Shown here: positions 27,746 through 37,089 of the stretch, in pieces
Layout of the letters: each line of letters opens with the position of its first letter
Position numbering within the stretch: the first letter of the stretch is position 1
Assembly (NCBI GenBank): GCA_021325675.1
Contig: JAJTCM010000005.1
Location: 62,001-126,000 of the forward strand
Source: Crocinitomicaceae bacterium
Lineage (GTDB): Bacteria > Bacteroidota > Bacteroidia > Flavobacteriales_D > Crocinitomicaceae
Direction: 5' to 3'
Length of the DNA: 64,000 nucleotides
Position numbers and translations under genes: made by a program
Notes under the pieces: generated by a model
The model's input: the letters and a program-made list of their open reading frames with translations, nothing else
Database searches by the model: none
Told to the model about the DNA's origin: nothing

Positions 27746-28627
27746 ATGGTTAATTATAATCCAAAAAGTTGGATTGCCTTAATATTTACAATACATAAAA
27801 GCGATACTTTGCGTATGCTGTGGAAAGAGCTCATCTTCATGGGACTTTTCACTTTGCTCATCACTTTTATTGAAATTCACTATTTCCCGGAGATCGAAAA
27901 TCTCGATAAATTGATCCAGGTTTATTCCCTGGTTGGTTTTGTAATTTCCCTACTGCTCGTTTTCCGCACCAATACGGCTTATGACCGCTGGTGGGAAGGA
28001 CGCCGCAAATGGGGAGAGCTGGTTAACGATTCCCGCAACCTTTCCATCAAAATGAATTCCATTCTTACGGAGAGAAAAGACAAGGAGTATTTCACGCGCA
28101 TGGTCCCGAATTTTGTTTTTTCCATGAAAGAGCACCTTCGTAAAGGAATTATTTGGGAAGAACTGGATTTAACTGCTGAAGAACGCGTTTACCTGGAAAA
28201 GAAAAACCACGTTCCCCTGGGGATTTGCAGCCTGATGTACCGCCGGATCAAAGAACTTAAACAGGCAGGAACGATTTCTGATGTTGAATTCCTTGCCCTC
28301 GACAAAAACCTGAATTCCTTTATGGATGCCTGCGGTGCCTGCGAACGGATCAAAAATACGCCAATCCCTTACTCCTACTCGATTTTCCTGAAGAAATTCA
28401 TCTTTATTTACGTCGTTACCATGCCCTTGGCTTTCGTAACAACCTTTGGCTATTTTTCGGCACTTATCGCGACCTTTGTGTTTTACATCCTTGTCAGCAT
28501 GGAGGTTTTGGCTGAAGAAATCGAAGATCCTTTCGGAGCAGACGACAACGATCTCCCAACCGATGACCTGAGCCAGCGCATCAAGCTGAATGTGGACGAT
28601 TGCTTCGATAAAGAAAGCCTTTCCTAA
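27746..28627 (+). CDS. Bestrophin-family (UPF0187) ion channel
   Basis: The 293-residue membrane protein matches bacterial bestrophins: the N-terminal MVNYNPKSWIALIFTIHKSDTLRMLW, the membrane segment VYSLVGFVISLLLVFRTNTAYDRWWEGRRKWGELVNDSRN, and the late segments FIYVVTMPLAFVTTFGYFSALIATFVFYILVSMEVLAEEIEDPFG. The acidic EEIEDPFG motif is characteristic. Homologues form pentameric inner-membrane channels for anions or cations; selectivity cannot be read here. It starts 8 bases after the DUF5723 stop and is probably the last gene of that transcript. Confidence 0.92.
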   Translation: MVNYNPKSWIALIFTIHKSDTLRMLWKELIFMGLFTLLITFIEIHYFPEIENLDKLIQVYSLVGFVISLLLVFRTNTAYDRWWEGRRKWGELVNDSRNLSIKMNSILTERKDKEYFTRMVPNFVFSMKEHLRKGIIWEELDLTAEERVYLEKKNHVPLGICSLMYRRIKELKQAGTISDVEFLALDKNLNSFMDACGACERIKNTPIPYSYSIFLKKFIFIYVVTMPLAFVTTFGYFSALIATFVFYILVSMEVLAEEIEDPFGADDNDLPTDDLSQRIKLNVDDCFDKESLS

Positions 28628-28700
28628 GCGTTAAAAAAGTGAATTCCCCGGAATTCCTGTGCTCTCCCGGCTTTTTGTTGTATATACTAACTTTTTAGCT

Positions 28701-28708
28701 TATTTTTG
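28701..28708 (+). promoter_or_regulatory. Promoter -7 box (TATTTTTG) of lepA
   Basis: TATTTTTG lies 56 nt before the lepA ATG, giving the longest predicted leader among the promoters found here. The leader contains CCCTTAAAGGG and a T run. Confidence 0.5.
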
Positions 28709-28764
28709 CAGTCCCTTAAAGGGCTTTTTTACCCAGATCAAAATTCTGAAAAACATATTAATGC

Positions 28765-30561
28765 ATGAAAAATATACGTAATTTTTGTATCATCGCACAC
28801 ATCGACCATGGAAAAAGTACGCTGGCTGACCGCTTGCTGCAGACTACCGGTACCATTTCAGACCGTGAAATGCAAAACCAGGCCCTGGACGACATGGACC
28901 TCGAACGTGAGCGTGGGATTACGATTAAAAGTCATGCCATCCAAATGAATTACAAGCATGAAGGACAGGATTATGTCCTGAACCTGATTGATACCCCGGG
29001 ACACGTGGATTTCTCCTACGAAGTTTCCCGTTCCATTGCCGCTTGCGAAGGTGCTTTGCTGATTGTAGACGCCTCACAGGGAATTGAAGCCCAGACCATT
29101 TCCAACTTATACCTGGCGATGGAGCACGATTTGGAAATTATCCCGATCTTAAATAAAATGGACTTGCCTGGCGCCATGCCGGAAGAAGTTTCAGACCAGA
29201 TTATCGACCTCATCGGCTGCGACCTGGAAGATATTATCCAGGCTTCAGGGAAAACCGGGCTAGGTGTTGACAAAATCCTCGACGCGGTAATTAACCGGAT
29301 CCCGGCACCGAAAGGCGATGAAACAGCCCCGCTTCAGGCGATGATCTTTGATTCTGTATTTAATTCCTTCCGTGGTATTATTGCTTATTACAGAATCCGC
29401 AACGGCGTGATCAAAAAAGGCGACAAAGTGAAATTCTTCAATACCGGCAAGACTTACAATGCTGACGAAGTGGGAATCCTCAAAATGGACCTTTCACCGA
29501 AAAGCGAAGTCAGGGCCGGTGATGTAGGCTATATCATTTCCGGGATCAAACAGGCAAACGAAGTCAAAGTCGGCGATACGATTACGCTCGCAGCCAATCC
29601 GTGTGAAACTGCCATCAAAGGTTTCGAAGATGTGAAGCCGATGGTATTTGCCGGAATTTACCCGGTTGAAACAGACGAATACGAAGAATTACGCTATTCG
29701 ATGGAAAAGCTTCAGCTGAATGACTCTTCCCTCGTTTTCGAGCCGGAATCCTCGGCTGCTTTGGGCTTTGGTTTCCGCTGCGGCTTCCTCGGAATGCTCC
29801 ACATGGAAATCATCCAGGAACGTCTCGAGCGTGAATTCAATATGACGGTAATCACCACTGTGCCAAACGTATCGTATTATTGTTACATGCGCAAGGACCC
29901 GGAAAAGGCGATAATCGTCAACAATCCTTCCGAATTGCCCGATCCGTCCGGAATTGAACGCATTGAAGAACCATATATCAAGGCCCAGGTAATCACGAAA
30001 GCCGAATATGTCGGACAAATAATGAGCTTATGCATCGAAAAACGCGGCGAATTAAAAAACCAGGTTTACTTAACCCAGGACCGCGTTGAAATTAGTTTTG
30101 AAATGCCTTTGGCTGAAATCGTATTTGATTTTTACGACCGCTTGAAATCTGTTTCACGAGGGTATGCTTCTTTTGATTATCACCCGATTGGCTATAAGCC
30201 TTCTGATCTCATTCGCATGGACATGTTGTTGAATGGCGAGCAGCTCGATGCACTTTCTGCTTTGGTACACAGAAGCAACGCCTATGAGCTGGGCAAAAAA
30301 ATATGCAGCAAATTGAAAGAGCTGATCCCACGCCAGCAATTTGAAATTCCTATCCAGGCAGCCATCGGAGCTAAAATCATAGCGAGAGAAACGATCAAAG
30401 CACTCAGAAAAGATGTTACCGCAAAATGTTATGGTGGAGATATCAGCCGGAAACGTAAATTGCTGGAAAAACAGAAAGAAGGTAAAAAACGGATGCGCCA
30501 GATTGGCCGTGTAGAAGTTCCGCAGGAAGCTTTCATGGCTGTTTTGAAACTGAACGATTAA
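28765..30561 (+). CDS. lepA: Elongation factor 4 (LepA), ribosomal GTPase
   Basis: LepA binds ribosomes and hydrolyses GTP; it is implicated in initiation or assembly and back-translocation. The 598-residue protein shows G1 AHIDHGKST, the G2 region [11 protein letters not shown]3 DTPGH, G4 NKMDLP, and the LepA-specific C-terminal domain with [25 protein letters not shown]. The length is typical. A TATTTTTG promoter lies upstream. The phosphatase gene starts 15 bases after its stop. Confidence 0.98.
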   Translation: MKNIRNFCIIAHIDHGKSTLADRLLQTTGTISDREMQNQALDDMDLERERGITIKSHAIQMNYKHEGQDYVLNLIDTPGHVDFSYEVSRSIAACEGALLIVDASQGIEAQTISNLYLAMEHDLEIIPILNKMDLPGAMPEEVSDQIIDLIGCDLEDIIQASGKTGLGVDKILDAVINRIPAPKGDETAPLQAMIFDSVFNSFRGIIAYYRIRNGVIKKGDKVKFFNTGKTYNADEVGILKMDLSPKSEVRAGDVGYIISGIKQANEVKVGDTITLAANPCETAIKGFEDVKPMVFAGIYPVETDEYEELRYSMEKLQLNDSSLVFEPESSAALGFGFRCGFLGMLHMEIIQERLEREFNMTVITTVPNVSYYCYMRKDPEKAIIVNNPSELPDPSGIERIEEPYIKAQVITKAEYVGQIMSLCIEKRGELKNQVYLTQDRVEISFEMPLAEIVFDFYDRLKSVSRGYASFDYHPIGYKPSDLIRMDMLLNGEQLDALSALVHRSNAYELGKKICSKLKELIPRQQFEIPIQAAIGAKIIARETIKALRKDVTAKCYGGDISRKRKLLEKQKEGKKRMRQIGRVEVPQEAFMAVLKLND

Positions 30562-30576
30562 ATCCCGGTTAGTCTT

Positions 30577-31131
30577 ATGAAGGCTGATTTAAAAAACTTC
30601 ACAGCTGGCAGTATTTTTTCTGCGCTTGCTTTCCTTGGCTTTTCCCAAAAAATCGAATCCGTTCCGAACGGAAAAACTGATTTCGCAAACCTGTATAAAA
30701 TCAACGATTCCATTTACCGGGGCGAACAGCCAACTTCTGCTGGAATGCAGGGATTACAGCAGCTCGGGATAAAATCCGTTCTGAACCTGCGCTTTTTTTC
30801 CAGCGACCGTTCAGAAGTCAAAAACAGTAGTATCAAGGCTTACAAAGAAGGCGTCAACGCCTGGGTCATGTCCGAAAGTGAGCTTATTGAAGCCCTGGAA
30901 TTATTAATCAAAAGCGAAAAACCGGTTTATGTTCACTGCAAACACGGCTCAGACCGGACAGGAACGATCATCGCTGCTTACCGCATTGTATTTGAAAACC
31001 GGAGCAAAGAAGATGCTATTGCCGAAATGCTCCGCGCTGAATACGGCTTTCACCCGTGTTTTCAAAACCTCATCCATTTGCTGGAACACCTCGATGTTGA
31101 CCGCGTCAAACGGGAGCTTGGACTGATTTAG
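30577..31131 (+). CDS. Dual-specificity/tyrosine phosphatase-like protein, probably exported
   Basis: The 184-residue protein has the cysteine phosphatase loop HCKHGSDRTG with nucleophile Cys121 and Arg127, preceded by LYKINDSIYRGEQPTSAGMQGLQQLGIKSVLNLR, which is typical of the DSP/Siw14-like group. The N-terminus (NFTAGSIFSALAFLGFSQ) looks like a signal peptide ending at SQ, unusual for a phosphatase and suggesting a periplasmic substrate, perhaps a phosphorylated lipid or inositol compound. It lies close behind lepA and may be cotranscribed with it. The substrate is unknown. Confidence 0.85.
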   Translation: MKADLKNFTAGSIFSALAFLGFSQKIESVPNGKTDFANLYKINDSIYRGEQPTSAGMQGLQQLGIKSVLNLRFFSSDRSEVKNSSIKAYKEGVNAWVMSESELIEALELLIKSEKPVYVHCKHGSDRTGTIIAAYRIVFENRSKEDAIAEMLRAEYGFHPCFQNLIHLLEHLDVDRVKRELGLI

Positions 31132-31196
31132 AAAATTCGAAGATTTGAAGATTCATCCGCTGCGCGGAATTCACTATTAAATTTGCACTTTTCGAA

Positions 31197-31234
31197 TCAA
31201 AAAAGGCCTGCCCCTAAGAGCAAGCCTTTTCCTT
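31197..31234. terminator. Bidirectional terminator between convergent genes
   Basis: AAAAGGC and GCCTTTT pair, extended by TGC/GCA across one mismatch, with T runs on both sides. The longer T run serves the minus-strand T9SS gene. Confidence 0.7.
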
Positions 31235-31252
31235 TTAGTATCCTGTCCTTGG

Positions 31253-34200
31253 TTACATTTTAACCAGTTCCAGGTTTGTATTCACCGATTCATTTTGAAT
31301 ATTGATCACATAAATTCCGCGGGCAAAACCAGATGTTTCTACCTGGTGTGCGCCTGAATCCTGTTGATTAGCTTTATAGACTTCTTTACCGGTATGATCG
31401 TAAATTGTTACCGTAACCCCTGTCAAAGTGCCCAGCTCAATTGTAACGAGATCAGAAGCCGGGTTCGGGTACAGGTTCAGCTGTCCTAAAGCTTCAAAAT
31501 CCACCGTTCCTGCATTGTTGACCGTCACGCAATCCGAAGTATCGGTGCAGTTGTTTTTCGTTACAATAACCGCATATTCCCCGTTGAATGTTGGTGTGAA
31601 GCTTTGGCTGGTAGCCCCGTTGATCTGCTCGTTGGAAGCACAATCCAGCCAGAGGTAAGTTCCACCTGTAACATCACAGGTAAGCGTCGTAAAGAACACG
31701 GAAACTGTTGCCGTAACGTTTTCAATTGTCAGGTCCAGGTGAACAATTGAATCACAGCCGCTTGCCGCCCCGTTCGGAATAGTAAATGTTGCCGTTGAGT
31801 TGCTTGATGTGTAGGTATTTCCATCAATCCAGGTAAAGGATTCACAAGCAGCCTGCACGTCTGTACCGTGTGAGGCCGGAATAATCGTTAAATCAAGCTC
31901 TACGATACTGTCACAGCCATTCGCAGCTCCACCCGGGATAACAAAAACCGCAGAGCTGTTGCTGGAAGTATAGGTGTTCCCGTCAATCCAGGTGAAAGGA
32001 CCGCAGTCCACGTGCGTATCCGTTCCGGTTGCCAGCGGCAGGATCGTCAGGTTCAATGTAATAATACTGTCACAGCCATTTGCTGCGCCACCTGCAATTG
32101 TATAAGTTGCCGTTGAGTTGCTTCCGAAATAAGTCACACCATTCATCCAGGTATACGAGCCGCACGCCGTTTGCACGTCTGTTGAAGTTCCGGGCTGGAT
32201 GATCGTCAGGTTCAAAGTTACGGTACTGTCGCAGCCGTTTATGTTTCCTCCAGCGATTGTGTGCGTTGCCGTATTATTAGATGCCGAGTACGTAACGCCG
32301 TTAATCCAGGTGTAAGAAACACATGCTGTGCGTGTATCAATTCCCGTTGTTGGCGAGTGAACCGTTAAATCCAACGTAACAATACTGTCACAGCCGCTCG
32401 CTGCACCGTTAGGGATCAGGAAAGTTGCCGTGTTATTGCTGGAAGCGTAGGTATTGCCATCGATCCAGGTGTAAGCACCGCAGGATGAGCGTACATCTGT
32501 TCCCATCGGGATCGGCAAAACAGTCAGGTTGATGATTACCGTCGAATCACAGCCATGTTCATATCCTGCACCAGGGAAAATTTCCGTAGCCCCAACAACC
32601 GTGTTTTTGTAGCTTGTTCCGTTTACAACAATACTGTCACCCTGGCAAATGGTTTGGTTGATTACCCCGGTAACCGGCGGGTAAACATTGAGCGTGAGCT
32701 TGATCACGCTGTCGCAGCCATACATATTCGGCACCGTATCCAGGTAAATACCCGCTGTGCTCACGTTTTGGCCGTTGAAAGTATAACTGTCACCGTTACA
32801 AATTGTCTGTACTATGAACTTATTCGAGCTGTTTACGGACAAATCCAACGTGACGATACTGTCGCAGTTGGCAGCATTGGTCAGTATTTCCGTATAAACA
32901 CCCGTTTCTGTCAGCATTTCACCAAAGAAATTGTAGCTGTCGCCTTCACAAATCCGGACGGCCATCATACTGTCCGTATTGCACAATTGCGCCTGGCAAG
33001 CCGAATTGTGCAAAGTCAGGTTTGAAAAGTCATCCAGTGGTAAAGGATCAAAATAAAATGAAACAGAGTAGCTTGTGTTGCTTGTATGTCCCATCGTTTC
33101 ACTGAATTTACGTACCAGCGTCATCCCGGACATAGAAGCACCGCCATCTGACCAGGCAGTTCCCGGATCAACACCGATTTGTCCCATCTGGTCAATAATT
33201 TCACCGTTTTTAACAAGGGCAATGACGTCATTTCCTGTATAATTCAAAACAGCAGTCTGAATATCAGCTACACTCAGGATAGCTGCCGCCGCTGAGCTGT
33301 GGGAAATAATAAACGTGGAATCACTGAAAATCATACCGCTTAAAGGGATTGTACTGCTTGGCGTTTGAGAACCATTAATATACATACGCAGGGAATAAAC
33401 GCTCAGATCAATATCGTCAGATGTCGGGTTGTAGATTTCAATTGCTTTGTTAAAGGAAGTACCGCGCATATATTCTGATATATACAATTCATTACAGTTA
33501 GCAATTGTGCATCCCTGTAGCTTGTGGCGCAGGTTCAGGATTACGACGCTGTCACACAATCCGGCGCTGATCAGCGTATCCACATAAGTTCCTGCTTCGT
33601 AAATATTCATCCCGTTGAATGCATAGCTGCTGCCTTCACAAACAGTGTCATTCAGAATCACAACCTGGTTTGCACAGCCCGTTCCGAGGTTTTCCAGCCA
33701 GGAAACTTTCCCATGGAAACTTTCGGCAAAAATAATGTCATTTTTCCCGTCATTGTTGATATCGGCAACCTGTTCACCTACACTTCCGTCAAGCAGGTTC
33801 ATAATCAACTGTTTTGGCCCGAAAACGGCATTTCCACTATTCGGGTAGAAAATCATCTCCCTGTCATGCACAACGTAAATGTCAATCAAACCATCACCTG
33901 TCAGGTCAGCCAGCTGCAAATTTTTCGGTAAAACAAAGTTGTTGTCAATTACAACTTCCGGCTCAAACTGGTTGGAACCATTGTTTTCATGCCACACGAG
34001 CTTATTGTCCCACTTGGAAAGCGCTACAACATCTTTATCTCCGTCACCGTCCATATCTGCAACCTGTGCAGGCTGAACGCCGGAAATAGAAAAGTTGATC
34101 ATATTTGGCGTGGAAAACACGTCGTTGCCCAGGTTTTTGTACCACCATAACTGGTTAGTATATTCCATAGACGCCAAAACATCCATTTTACCATCCTGGT

Positions 34201-35893
34201 CCATGTCAACCACTTGTAATGCCGCCCCTAAACCAATTGTTGCCTGATCGAGGTCAATATCATAAGACCAGCTACCAAAATTAAAATTCCCGTTCCCGCC
34301 ATTTTTGTACCAAATGACCGTACTCTCATTGAATTCCTGTTTATTGATAACTACGTCGATATCCCCGTCAGCGTCCAAATCGCCAATATCAAAGGAATTG
34401 ATCTGGTCTGAAAACGAATTGATCGTATTCATGTCATCATAAGTAAAATTACCGTTTCCGTCATTTTCAAACCAGGTTAGCTGATCATTGTCAAAATAAG
34501 AAGAAAGGACCACTACATCGTTATCACCGTCATTATCTATATCTCCGGCCTTGATTTGTCCGGGGTCTTCCAGCACATCCTTGTAACAAATCACTTTGTG
34601 GCGGCTGTAGTTCCCGTTCCCCTCGTTTTCATACCAGACAACCCGTCTGTCATCGACCCGGTGGTTGCTCCCCACGGATTCGGTATTGCTTGCCAGCACA
34701 TCCAGGTCTCCATCGCCGTCAAGGTCGGAGTATTCCACATCGTTAATAATATCCTGCAGGTTGGACGAAACCGTAATCCATTGCGAAAACTGGTTACTCC
34801 CCTGGTTTTTAAACCAGTTAATACGATCATCCTGGGAGGAAGCCACCGCCAGGTCAACCAAACCGTCATTATCATAATCCACTGCGTTGACATCCACTAC
34901 CCAATCCCAGGTGCTGGCAGCATTCATCCATTGATAATCCCCGGTACCGTCATTCCTGAACCAGCCCAGCTCGTACATTGCTCCCGGTGATTCGGCAAAA
35001 GCAATATCCTGGTCACCGTCATTGTCCATATCGGCAGAAGCCAGGCCCGGAAAAGGATGATTGCTGTAAATCTCTGTGCCAAAACCGAAGTTCCCTGAAC
35101 CATCGTTTTTATATAATTTGAAATTAGTCGAATTTGAAACTGCAACATCCAGGTCACCGTCACCGTCTGCATCCGTAACAACGGTTTCGATCGTATTCGA
35201 GGAAGAAGAAGTAATTGAGCCCTGGGTGGTGAACGTTGAATTACCTTCATTTTTATACCAGCCAACTGCGTAATGATCTTCCCGGAACGTGAGGATATCC
35301 TGCAAACCATCGCCGTCAAAATCCGCCAGCTTGATATCACGCACAGCATTGCTTGCGAAAAGTGTTACTTTCGCGGAAAAATTGCCGTTGCCCAGGTTTC
35401 TGTACCAAACCACTTCATCGCCGATAATCGCTGCGGCTACAATATCCGGTTTTCCGTCATTATCCACATCCAATACTTCAACGGAGATTGCACCGTTCAA
35501 AGTAGCATCCACGATAAACTCAGAAGAAAAATAACCATTCCCAAGGTTTTCATACCAGGCGATTTTATCATCGGCCCATGAAGCAGACAAGGCTTCCAGG
35601 TCTCCGTCGCCATCCAAATCGGCAGCATGCACATCATAAGGGTCATTCGTATTCTTAGAAATGATCTTCTGGAGGGCAAACTGGCCACCTCCCAGGTTTT
35701 CATACCAAACTATTTTATCGTGCATATCCGTAGCAAGGATATCGATGTCCCCATCACCGTCAATGTCGGCCGAATAAAGGTCGTTGGGTGCATACGTGTC
35801 CCCGAATTCAATCTGATGTTCTGAGAAGTTTACCTGCCCGAACGAGGAATGAGCGGCGAAAAAAATGAGGATGAAGTAGCTGAGTTTTTTCAT
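31253..35893 (-). CDS. Giant T9SS-sorted protein with FG-GAP/VCBS repeats and lamin-tail domain
   Basis: This 1546-residue secreted protein has a signal peptide (MKKLSYFILIFFAAHSSFGQ), then about 700 residues of FG-GAP/VCBS-type repeats with calcium-binding-like DxDGDGDxD motifs (ADIDGDGDIDILAT, ADMDGDGDKDVVAL and others), each followed by WYENLG-type ends. A linker with CEGSSYAFNG leads to a lamin-tail domain (LYISEYMRGTSFNKAIEIYNPT). Then come CxGDSYxFNG units and five tandem 53-residue repeats of the type TDVQTACGSYTWIDGNTY ending GCDSIVTLDLTI. The end is a type A T9SS CTD (LNLYPNPASDLVTIELG...LELVKM). It is probably a calcium-stabilised surface adhesin. No catalytic site was seen. It stands alone between a terminator and the RES-Xre region. 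Confidence 0.92.
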   Translation of the reverse strand: MKKLSYFILIFFAAHSSFGQVNFSEHQIEFGDTYAPNDLYSADIDGDGDIDILATDMHDKIVWYENLGGGQFALQKIISKNTNDPYDVHAADLDGDGDLEALSASWADDKIAWYENLGNGYFSSEFIVDATLNGAISVEVLDVDNDGKPDIVAAAIIGDEVVWYRNLGNGNFSAKVTLFASNAVRDIKLADFDGDGLQDILTFREDHYAVGWYKNEGNSTFTTQGSITSSSSNTIETVVTDADGDGDLDVAVSNSTNFKLYKNDGSGNFGFGTEIYSNHPFPGLASADMDNDGDQDIAFAESPGAMYELGWFRNDGTGDYQWMNAASTWDWVVDVNAVDYDNDGLVDLAVASSQDDRINWFKNQGSNQFSQWITVSSNLQDIINDVEYSDLDGDGDLDVLASNTESVGSNHRVDDRRVVWYENEGNGNYSRHKVICYKDVLEDPGQIKAGDIDNDGDNDVVVLSSYFDNDQLTWFENDGNGNFTYDDMNTINSFSDQINSFDIGDLDADGDIDVVINKQEFNESTVIWYKNGGNGNFNFGSWSYDIDLDQATIGLGAALQVVDMDQDGKMDVLASMEYTNQLWWYKNLGNDVFSTPNMINFSISGVQPAQVADMDGDGDKDVVALSKWDNKLVWHENNGSNQFEPEVVIDNNFVLPKNLQLADLTGDGLIDIYVVHDREMIFYPNSGNAVFGPKQLIMNLLDGSVGEQVADINNDGKNDIIFAESFHGKVSWLENLGTGCANQVVILNDTVCEGSSYAFNGMNIYEAGTYVDTLISAGLCDSVVILNLRHKLQGCTIANCNELYISEYMRGTSFNKAIEIYNPTSDDIDLSVYSLRMYINGSQTPSSTIPLSGMIFSDSTFIISHSSAAAAILSVADIQTAVLNYTGNDVIALVKNGEIIDQMGQIGVDPGTAWSDGGASMSGMTLVRKFSETMGHTSNTSYSVSFYFDPLPLDDFSNLTLHNSACQAQLCNTDSMMAVRICEGDSYNFFGEMLTETGVYTEILTNAANCDSIVTLDLSVNSSNKFIVQTICNGDSYTFNGQNVSTAGIYLDTVPNMYGCDSVIKLTLNVYPPVTGVINQTICQGDSIVVNGTSYKNTVVGATEIFPGAGYEHGCDSTVIINLTVLPIPMGTDVRSSCGAYTWIDGNTYASSNNTATFLIPNGAASGCDSIVTLDLTVHSPTTGIDTRTACVSYTWINGVTYSASNNTATHTIAGGNINGCDSTVTLNLTIIQPGTSTDVQTACGSYTWMNGVTYFGSNSTATYTIAGGAANGCDSIITLNLTILPLATGTDTHVDCGPFTWIDGNTYTSSNSSAVFVIPGGAANGCDSIVELDLTIIPASHGTDVQAACESFTWIDGNTYTSSNSTATFTIPNGAASGCDSIVHLDLTIENVTATVSVFFTTLTCDVTGGTYLWLDCASNEQINGATSQSFTPTFNGEYAVIVTKNNCTDTSDCVTVNNAGTVDFEALGQLNLYPNPASDLVTIELGTLTGVTVTIYDHTGKEVYKANQQDSGAHQVETSGFARGIYVINIQNESVNTNLELVKM
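31755..32549 (-). repeat. Five tandem 159-bp in-frame repeats
   Basis: The landmark bases CAGCC of the GCDS codons recur at 31755, 31914, 32073, 32232, 32391 and 32550, exactly 159 bp apart, giving five 53-residue units. Two more distant relatives follow at 32715 and near 32865 with different spacing. Confidence 0.9.
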
Positions 35894-36007
35894 AAAGCCT
35901 TTGTTTATGGGTTAAAAATAATTAAATATTCCCTGATTTCCAGCATTATCCGGAGAGGAAAACCTGAACAAAAATAAAAAGGCTTTCCATTAGCGCGGGA
36001 CAAAATT

Positions 36008-36087
36008 TAAATTTGCACCCCTCGTCTTTAAATCGATACGGTATGGCTTTAAATTTGTTTTCCAGGATTTTTATTCGCAGTAAATGA
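36008..36087 (+). other. Promoter plus 14-codon orphan reading frame (possible gene remnant)
   Basis: TAAATTTG (36008-36015) is followed 27 nt later by ATG opening a 14-codon frame (MALNLFSRIFIRSK) that stops 1 base before the RES stop codon. A second TAAATTTG lies inside the frame at 36050-36057. It looks like the promoter and start of a gene whose body is gone; the protein family is not identifiable. Confidence 0.35.
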
Positions 36088-36088
36088 A

Positions 36089-36544
36089 TTACTTGAGAAA
36101 CAAACGCTGGTCAAAACTAAAAGGTTCACGCGATTTAACAGTAATTTTATGAAACTCCGGATGGGCTGGATTTAGCAGGTAATTGAATTCCCCCTGCACA
36201 ACGGCCGAAGGAACTTTCAGTACTGCCGACTTTCCTTTCAGGATAAAATCATCTCCGAGCTGGCGTGTATAAATCGAATGAGGAAAATACTGTAAATCTT
36301 CCGGAAGGGATTTGAGCTCTTTGACTTTAACGTCATCCGGAATATGAATGGTAATCAGCTCATAATCGAGCGGAAGGATCCCCAGGGGAGTGTGTACGGC
36401 AATTTCCGTCGTGCATAAAGCCCGCGACTGACCTGTGTAAAGCATCGCAACGCCTTTGCTGTTCCAGCGTCCGCCTGTTTGTTCAGCTCCTTTTCCCGAA
36501 AGATCGGAAGCATATTTCGCTTTTGAAAGACGATAGACAATCAT
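36089..36544 (-). CDS. RES-domain toxin (NAD+ phosphorylase family)
   Basis: The 151-residue protein matches the RES family: GGRWNSKG at residues 24-31, LYTGQS, the catalytic-type glutamate E47 in CTTEIAVH, and VPSAVVQGEFNYLLNPAHPEF near the end. RES toxins of RES-Xre modules degrade cellular NAD+, stopping growth until the antitoxin binds. The gene is downstream of the Xre/ParS antitoxin gene with a 4-base ATGA overlap, the usual order for this type. The key conserved residues look intact, so it is probably active. Confidence 0.93.
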   Translation of the reverse strand: MIVYRLSKAKYASDLSGKGAEQTGGRWNSKGVAMLYTGQSRALCTTEIAVHTPLGILPLDYELITIHIPDDVKVKELKSLPEDLQYFPHSIYTRQLGDDFILKGKSAVLKVPSAVVQGEFNYLLNPAHPEFHKITVKSREPFSFDQRLFLK

Positions 36545-36969
36545 GCCAGAACGCCGTGCTCAATGCGGATTAGCTCATCTTTGAGGAGGTTCAGGCCGAA
36601 AGAGCTGTCAAAGAATTTTTTGGGCTGGTTGTTCCCGAGGGCGATATTGTCGGTTTCGAGCCAGCGGTTGAAATAGTCTTCATTGCCGAACACTTCGATA
36701 CCTTTTTTATACAGGAGGGTAATTTCGATGATTTTTTCGGATTGAAGGGCATCAAAAGTTTTCTTTTCTTGTTTGTATCGTTGCATCGTTCGTTCGGAAA
36801 GATGCAAAAAACCGGACCATTCGCTGAGGGAAAACGGGCTTTTGGAAGCGAAAGCAAAAAATTGGGAAAACTGGATCCCTTGCCTGATTGTTTCTATCAG
36901 GGAAAGCACGCCCCGGTCATCAATGGAACTGAAGGGAACTTTGGAATCGAAGAGGTTTATTGCTTTCAT
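36541..36969 (-). CDS. Xre/MbcA/ParS-type antitoxin
   Basis: The 142-residue protein has an N-terminal helical DNA-binding region (FSLSEWSGFLHLSERTMQRY) and a C-terminal DUF2384 toxin-binding domain (GNEDYFNRWLETDNIALGNNQPKKFFDSSFGLNLLKDELIRIEHG). The C-terminal tail of these antitoxins plugs the RES active site. The start was set at MKAINLF because a minus-strand TATCTTTG box lies 17 nt upstream; a longer in-frame ATG would lie beyond the box. Direct repeats upstream suggest self-repression with the toxin. Confidence 0.93.
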   Translation of the reverse strand: MKAINLFDSKVPFSSIDDRGVLSLIETIRQGIQFSQFFAFASKSPFSLSEWSGFLHLSERTMQRYKQEKKTFDALQSEKIIEITLLYKKGIEVFGNEDYFNRWLETDNIALGNNQPKKFFDSSFGLNLLKDELIRIEHGVLA

Positions 36970-36986
36970 ATCAATCTGTCTTTCCA

Positions 36987-37025
36987 CAAAGATACACATT
37001 TGTCCTTAAAAAAACGACATTTGTC
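36987..37025 (-). promoter_or_regulatory. RES-Xre promoter with two direct repeats
   Basis: TATCTTTG (minus strand, 36987-36994) ends 17 nt before the antitoxin ATG. ACATTTGTC occurs at 36996-37004 and 37017-37025 (plus-strand reading), 21 bp apart or two helical turns, flanking where the -33 element would be. This is a candidate operator for the Xre antitoxin. Confidence 0.6.
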
Positions 37026-37075
37026 AAAATTTATTTTCCAACAATCATTTTTGTGTTTCGAAAATTGAATTTACT

Positions 37076-37083
37076 TACTTTTG
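37076..37083 (+). promoter_or_regulatory. Promoter -7 box (TACTTTTG) 6 nt before a start codon
   Basis: TACTTTTG precedes the hydroxyacid dehydrogenase ATG by 6 nt. A TTG at 37051-37053 is 22 bases upstream. A TTG codon within the box would extend the frame but is more likely promoter. Confidence 0.6.
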
Positions 37084-37089
37084 CAAGGC

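Noticed and set aside
28641-28656. Palindrome GAATTCC-CC-GGAATTC between the bestrophin gene and lepA
   Set aside because: It has no following T run and no obvious partner copies; it could be chance, so no function is claimed.
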